Source of the DNA: Flavobacteriales bacterium CG18_big_fil_WC_8_21_14_2_50_32_9
GTDB lineage: Bacteria > Bacteroidota > Bacteroidia > Flavobacteriales_E > Vicingaceae
Length of the DNA: 6,695 nucleotides
Direction: 5' to 3'
NCBI GenBank assembly: GCA_002770955.1
Contig: PCUH01000180.1
Coordinates: 1 to 6,695 of the forward strand
Shown: positions 5,219 to 6,695 of the stretch, piece by piece
Numbering within the stretch: position 1 is the first letter of the stretch
Layout: each line of letters starts with the position of its first letter
Translations under genes and position numbers: made by a program
Notes under the pieces: model-generated
What the model saw: the letters and a program-made list of their open reading frames with translations, nothing else
Database searches by the model: none
Told to the model about the DNA's origin: nothing

Positions 5219-6514
5219 ATGCTAAAATTCAGCTACAGCCTATTTTTCCCTCTTATATTTTTTATAAGTATTTCCGTTTCTGCACAAACTTCTGAAGAAA
5301 AAATCAATACGTTGACAGAAGAATTAAATAAACTCGATCAACAAAAAGAACAAGTTTATAAAAAATTAGAAACTTTCAAGCTCGAAAAAATACAAGAAGA
5401 TTTAAAAAAAATTGGACTTCCAAAAACAACCGATAATGAAGAAATAATTCATCATTCGGCAATGAGCTTAGTTTATTCGGAACAACACGAACAGGCTAAA
5501 TGGGTGGCTCATATTATTTTACCCGATATTATTAACGGAAAAGAAGGTAGAACAAATGATTTCAGGGAAGACTCGCTCATAAAAACAGGTTCGGCTACCG
5601 AAAAAGACTATTTTTTAAAAACAAAAAAAGAAGACAGCACTTATGCTTATGATGGTTTTGGTTTTGACAGAGGTCATTTAGCTCCTTCGGCAGATTTTAA
5701 ATGGAGCAAAAAAGCTCTTTCAGAATCTTATCTTTATTCCAATATGTCGCCACAATTGGCTGATTTTAACAGAGGGAAATGGGGCGAATTAGAAGATATA
5801 TTTAGAGGCTATATTGTAATGAACCAAAATACACAACTTTATGTTGTTAGTGGACCTTTGCTCAACGATAGCTTACCAGTTATAGAGCGTGGAGTTAATA
5901 AAGTATCTATCCCAAAATATTATTTTAAAGTGGTTATAGATTTAACCAACCAAAAAGCTATCGGATTTATTATGCCTAACAAAAAAATCGAATATCCTCT
6001 GAGTAGTTTTGCAATTTCAATTAATGAAGTGGAAGAAGCAACAGGAATTGACTTTTTTTATTTATTAGATGATGAATTAGAAGAAAAACTTGAACATCAA
6101 AATAATTATAAAGATTGGGTTCCTGAAAAACAAAAAAATGATGTTACACCACTTTATCAACCCGATTTACCGAAAGGCGTTTATAATACCATACAAGCCA
6201 AAAGATTGATGGGAGGAAGCAATAAAGTTACTATTGCGGGAACGGTTGTGAGTGCAAAAGAGACCAGAAATGGACATATTTTTTTGAATTTAGACCTCAA
6301 TTATCCTAACCATATTTTTACCGTAGCTATTTGGAGACAAAATTTGGTAAATTTCAGTTACGACCCACTCAAAACACTCATCCATCAACAAATTTATGTG
6401 AAAGGTAAAATAACCGATTTTGATGGTATGCCCACTATGGTATTAGAAAATGAAAAAGCGATTGACATACAACCTAAAGAAAAATTCATCATGGTAATTG
6501 GTGATGAAAATTGA
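5219..6514 (+). CDS. Secreted DNA/RNA non-specific endonuclease (NUC1/NucA family) with C-terminal OB-fold-like domain
   Basis: A 431-residue protein predicted to leave the cytoplasm and cut DNA and RNA. Residues 1-23 form a signal peptide (MLKFSYSLFFPLIFFISISV, then SAQ). Residues 24-66 are charged and helix-prone, probably a coiled coil. The nuclease domain spans about 80-290. It contains the catalytic motif DRGHLAPSADF with D150-R151-G152-H153, then SNMSPQ (N175) and FNRGKW (N184). H153 corresponds to the general base and N184 to the metal-binding Asn of Serratia nuclease, with matching spacing; E192 may be the conserved Glu. Residues 335-418 look like an OB fold: IAGTVVSAKETRNGHIFLNL, FTVAIW, then IYVKGKITDFDGMPTMVL. 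Such a domain could hold single-stranded nucleic acid. It starts 70 bases after ftsY, where rimO is common in related genomes. Its biological role (nutrient scavenging, biofilm DNA turnover or competition) cannot be read from the sequence. Confidence 0.92.
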   Translation: MLKFSYSLFFPLIFFISISVSAQTSEEKINTLTEELNKLDQQKEQVYKKLETFKLEKIQEDLKKIGLPKTTDNEEIIHHSAMSLVYSEQHEQAKWVAHIILPDIINGKEGRTNDFREDSLIKTGSATEKDYFLKTKKEDSTYAYDGFGFDRGHLAPSADFKWSKKALSESYLYSNMSPQLADFNRGKWGELEDIFRGYIVMNQNTQLYVVSGPLLNDSLPVIERGVNKVSIPKYYFKVVIDLTNQKAIGFIMPNKKIEYPLSSFAISINEVEEATGIDFFYLLDDELEEKLEHQNNYKDWVPEKQKNDVTPLYQPDLPKGVYNTIQAKRLMGGSNKVTIAGTVVSAKETRNGHIFLNLDLNYPNHIFTVAIWRQNLVNFSYDPLKTLIHQQIYVKGKITDFDGMPTMVLENEKAIDIQPKEKFIMVIGDEN

Positions 6515-6533
6515 ATTGCATTACCTCAAACCC

Positions 6534-6580
6534 ATTAAACATTTTGTATAATGCATTTTGTGTAATGCAAAATGTTTAAT
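6534..6580. repeat. Inverted repeat enclosing a 14-bp tandem repeat, downstream of the nuclease gene
   Basis: ATTAAACATTTTG (6534-6546) is the exact reverse complement of CAAAATGTTTAAT (6568-6580). Between and overlapping them, CATTTTGTATAATG (6540-6553) repeats as CATTTTGTGTAATG (6554-6567), with 13 of 14 bases identical. CAAAATG (6568-6574) can therefore pair with either copy of CATTTTG, giving a long 13-bp stem or a short 7-bp stem. TTGCATTA at 6516-6523 is also complementary to TAATGCAA at 6563-6570. No T-run follows on either strand, so terminator activity is uncertain. Confidence 0.75.
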
Positions 6581-6615
6581 AGAAGTTGTTTCAAAATCAA
6601 ACAGTATTATTAACC

Positions 6616-6635
6616 GTTGGAATTTTAATTCCAAC
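6616..6635. repeat. Perfect palindrome in the 3' non-coding tail
   Basis: GTTGGAATT (6616-6624) and AATTCCAAC (6627-6635) are perfect reverse complements separated by TT. In RNA it would form a stem of about 8 bp with a tetraloop on either strand. No T-run follows on either side. Confidence 0.6.
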
Positions 6636-6646
6636 TATATTAACCC

Positions 6647-6693
6647 AGAAAATTAACTTCGTTGAACTCGCAAGCTCGGTTCACAAATTTTCT
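6647..6693. repeat. Nested inverted repeat at the right edge, possibly part of a dispersed element or the end of a minus-strand gene
   Basis: AGAAAATT (6647-6654) pairs with AATTTTCT (6686-6693), and TGAAC (6663-6667) with GTTCA (6679-6683), so arms are nested around the GC-richer centre. The centre (CTCGCAAGCTCG) stands out from the AT-rich surroundings. On the minus strand one frame is open from the edge to a TAA at 6640-6642 (17 codons, RKFVNRACEFNEVNFLG). That could be a gene end but is too short to call. The 181 bases from 6515 hold no other coding signal. Confidence 0.4.
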
Positions 6694-6695
6694 AC

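Noticed and set aside
5219..6514. Nuclease as a toxin with an adjacent immunity gene
   Set aside because: There is no small gene next to it on either strand, and it has a plain signal peptide rather than a secretion-toxin delivery domain.
1..6695. A previously undescribed multi-gene system
   Set aside because: All six coding genes belong to recognised families with ordinary architectures. Unexplained signal is limited to the intergenic repeats and hairpins reported above.

Overview
The window reads as a chromosomal segment of a low-GC member of the Bacteroidota, most likely a flavobacterium-like lineage. The evidence is a DUF4295 protein gene (a family I know only from Bacteroidota) next to rpmG and ftsY, a FixI/CcoI-CcoS-CcoN gene order, AT-rich leaders without Shine-Dalgarno sequences, and promoter-like TTTG/TAnnTTTG boxes. 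Species cannot be named from the sequence alone.

Layout. Positions 1-3498 are a minus-strand cytochrome cbb3 oxidase cluster, transcribed leftwards: ccoI (copper P-type ATPase), ccoS (small assembly protein) and the first 260 codons of ccoN (catalytic subunit), which runs off the left edge. Positions 3499-3656 are a divergent intergenic region with promoter-like boxes and an operator-like palindrome. Positions 3657-4077 hold two small plus-strand ribosome-associated genes, rpmG (bL33) and a 50-residue DUF4295 protein. They are separated by a 40-bp tandem repeat in which each copy forms a hairpin. A strong intrinsic terminator (4108-4141) follows. ftsY (SRP receptor GTPase) lies at 4195-5148, and a secreted DNA/RNA non-specific endonuclease with a C-terminal OB-fold-like domain at 5219-6514. 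The last 181 bases are non-coding and dense in inverted and tandem repeats.

How the genes work together. The left half builds a high-affinity terminal oxidase for low-oxygen respiration: CcoI moves copper across the inner membrane for the heme-copper centre of CcoN, and CcoS is needed for cofactor insertion. The right half is a translation and protein-targeting block (bL33, DUF4295, FtsY). The nuclease is probably a separate unit that degrades nucleic acid outside the cytoplasm.

I found no CRISPR array, transposase, phage gene, defence cassette or clearly novel multi-gene system. The most interesting signals are non-coding: the duplicated hairpin leader before the DUF4295 gene, the palindrome inside the putative rpmG promoter spacer, a hairpin just upstream of the nuclease start, and the layered repeats after the nuclease.
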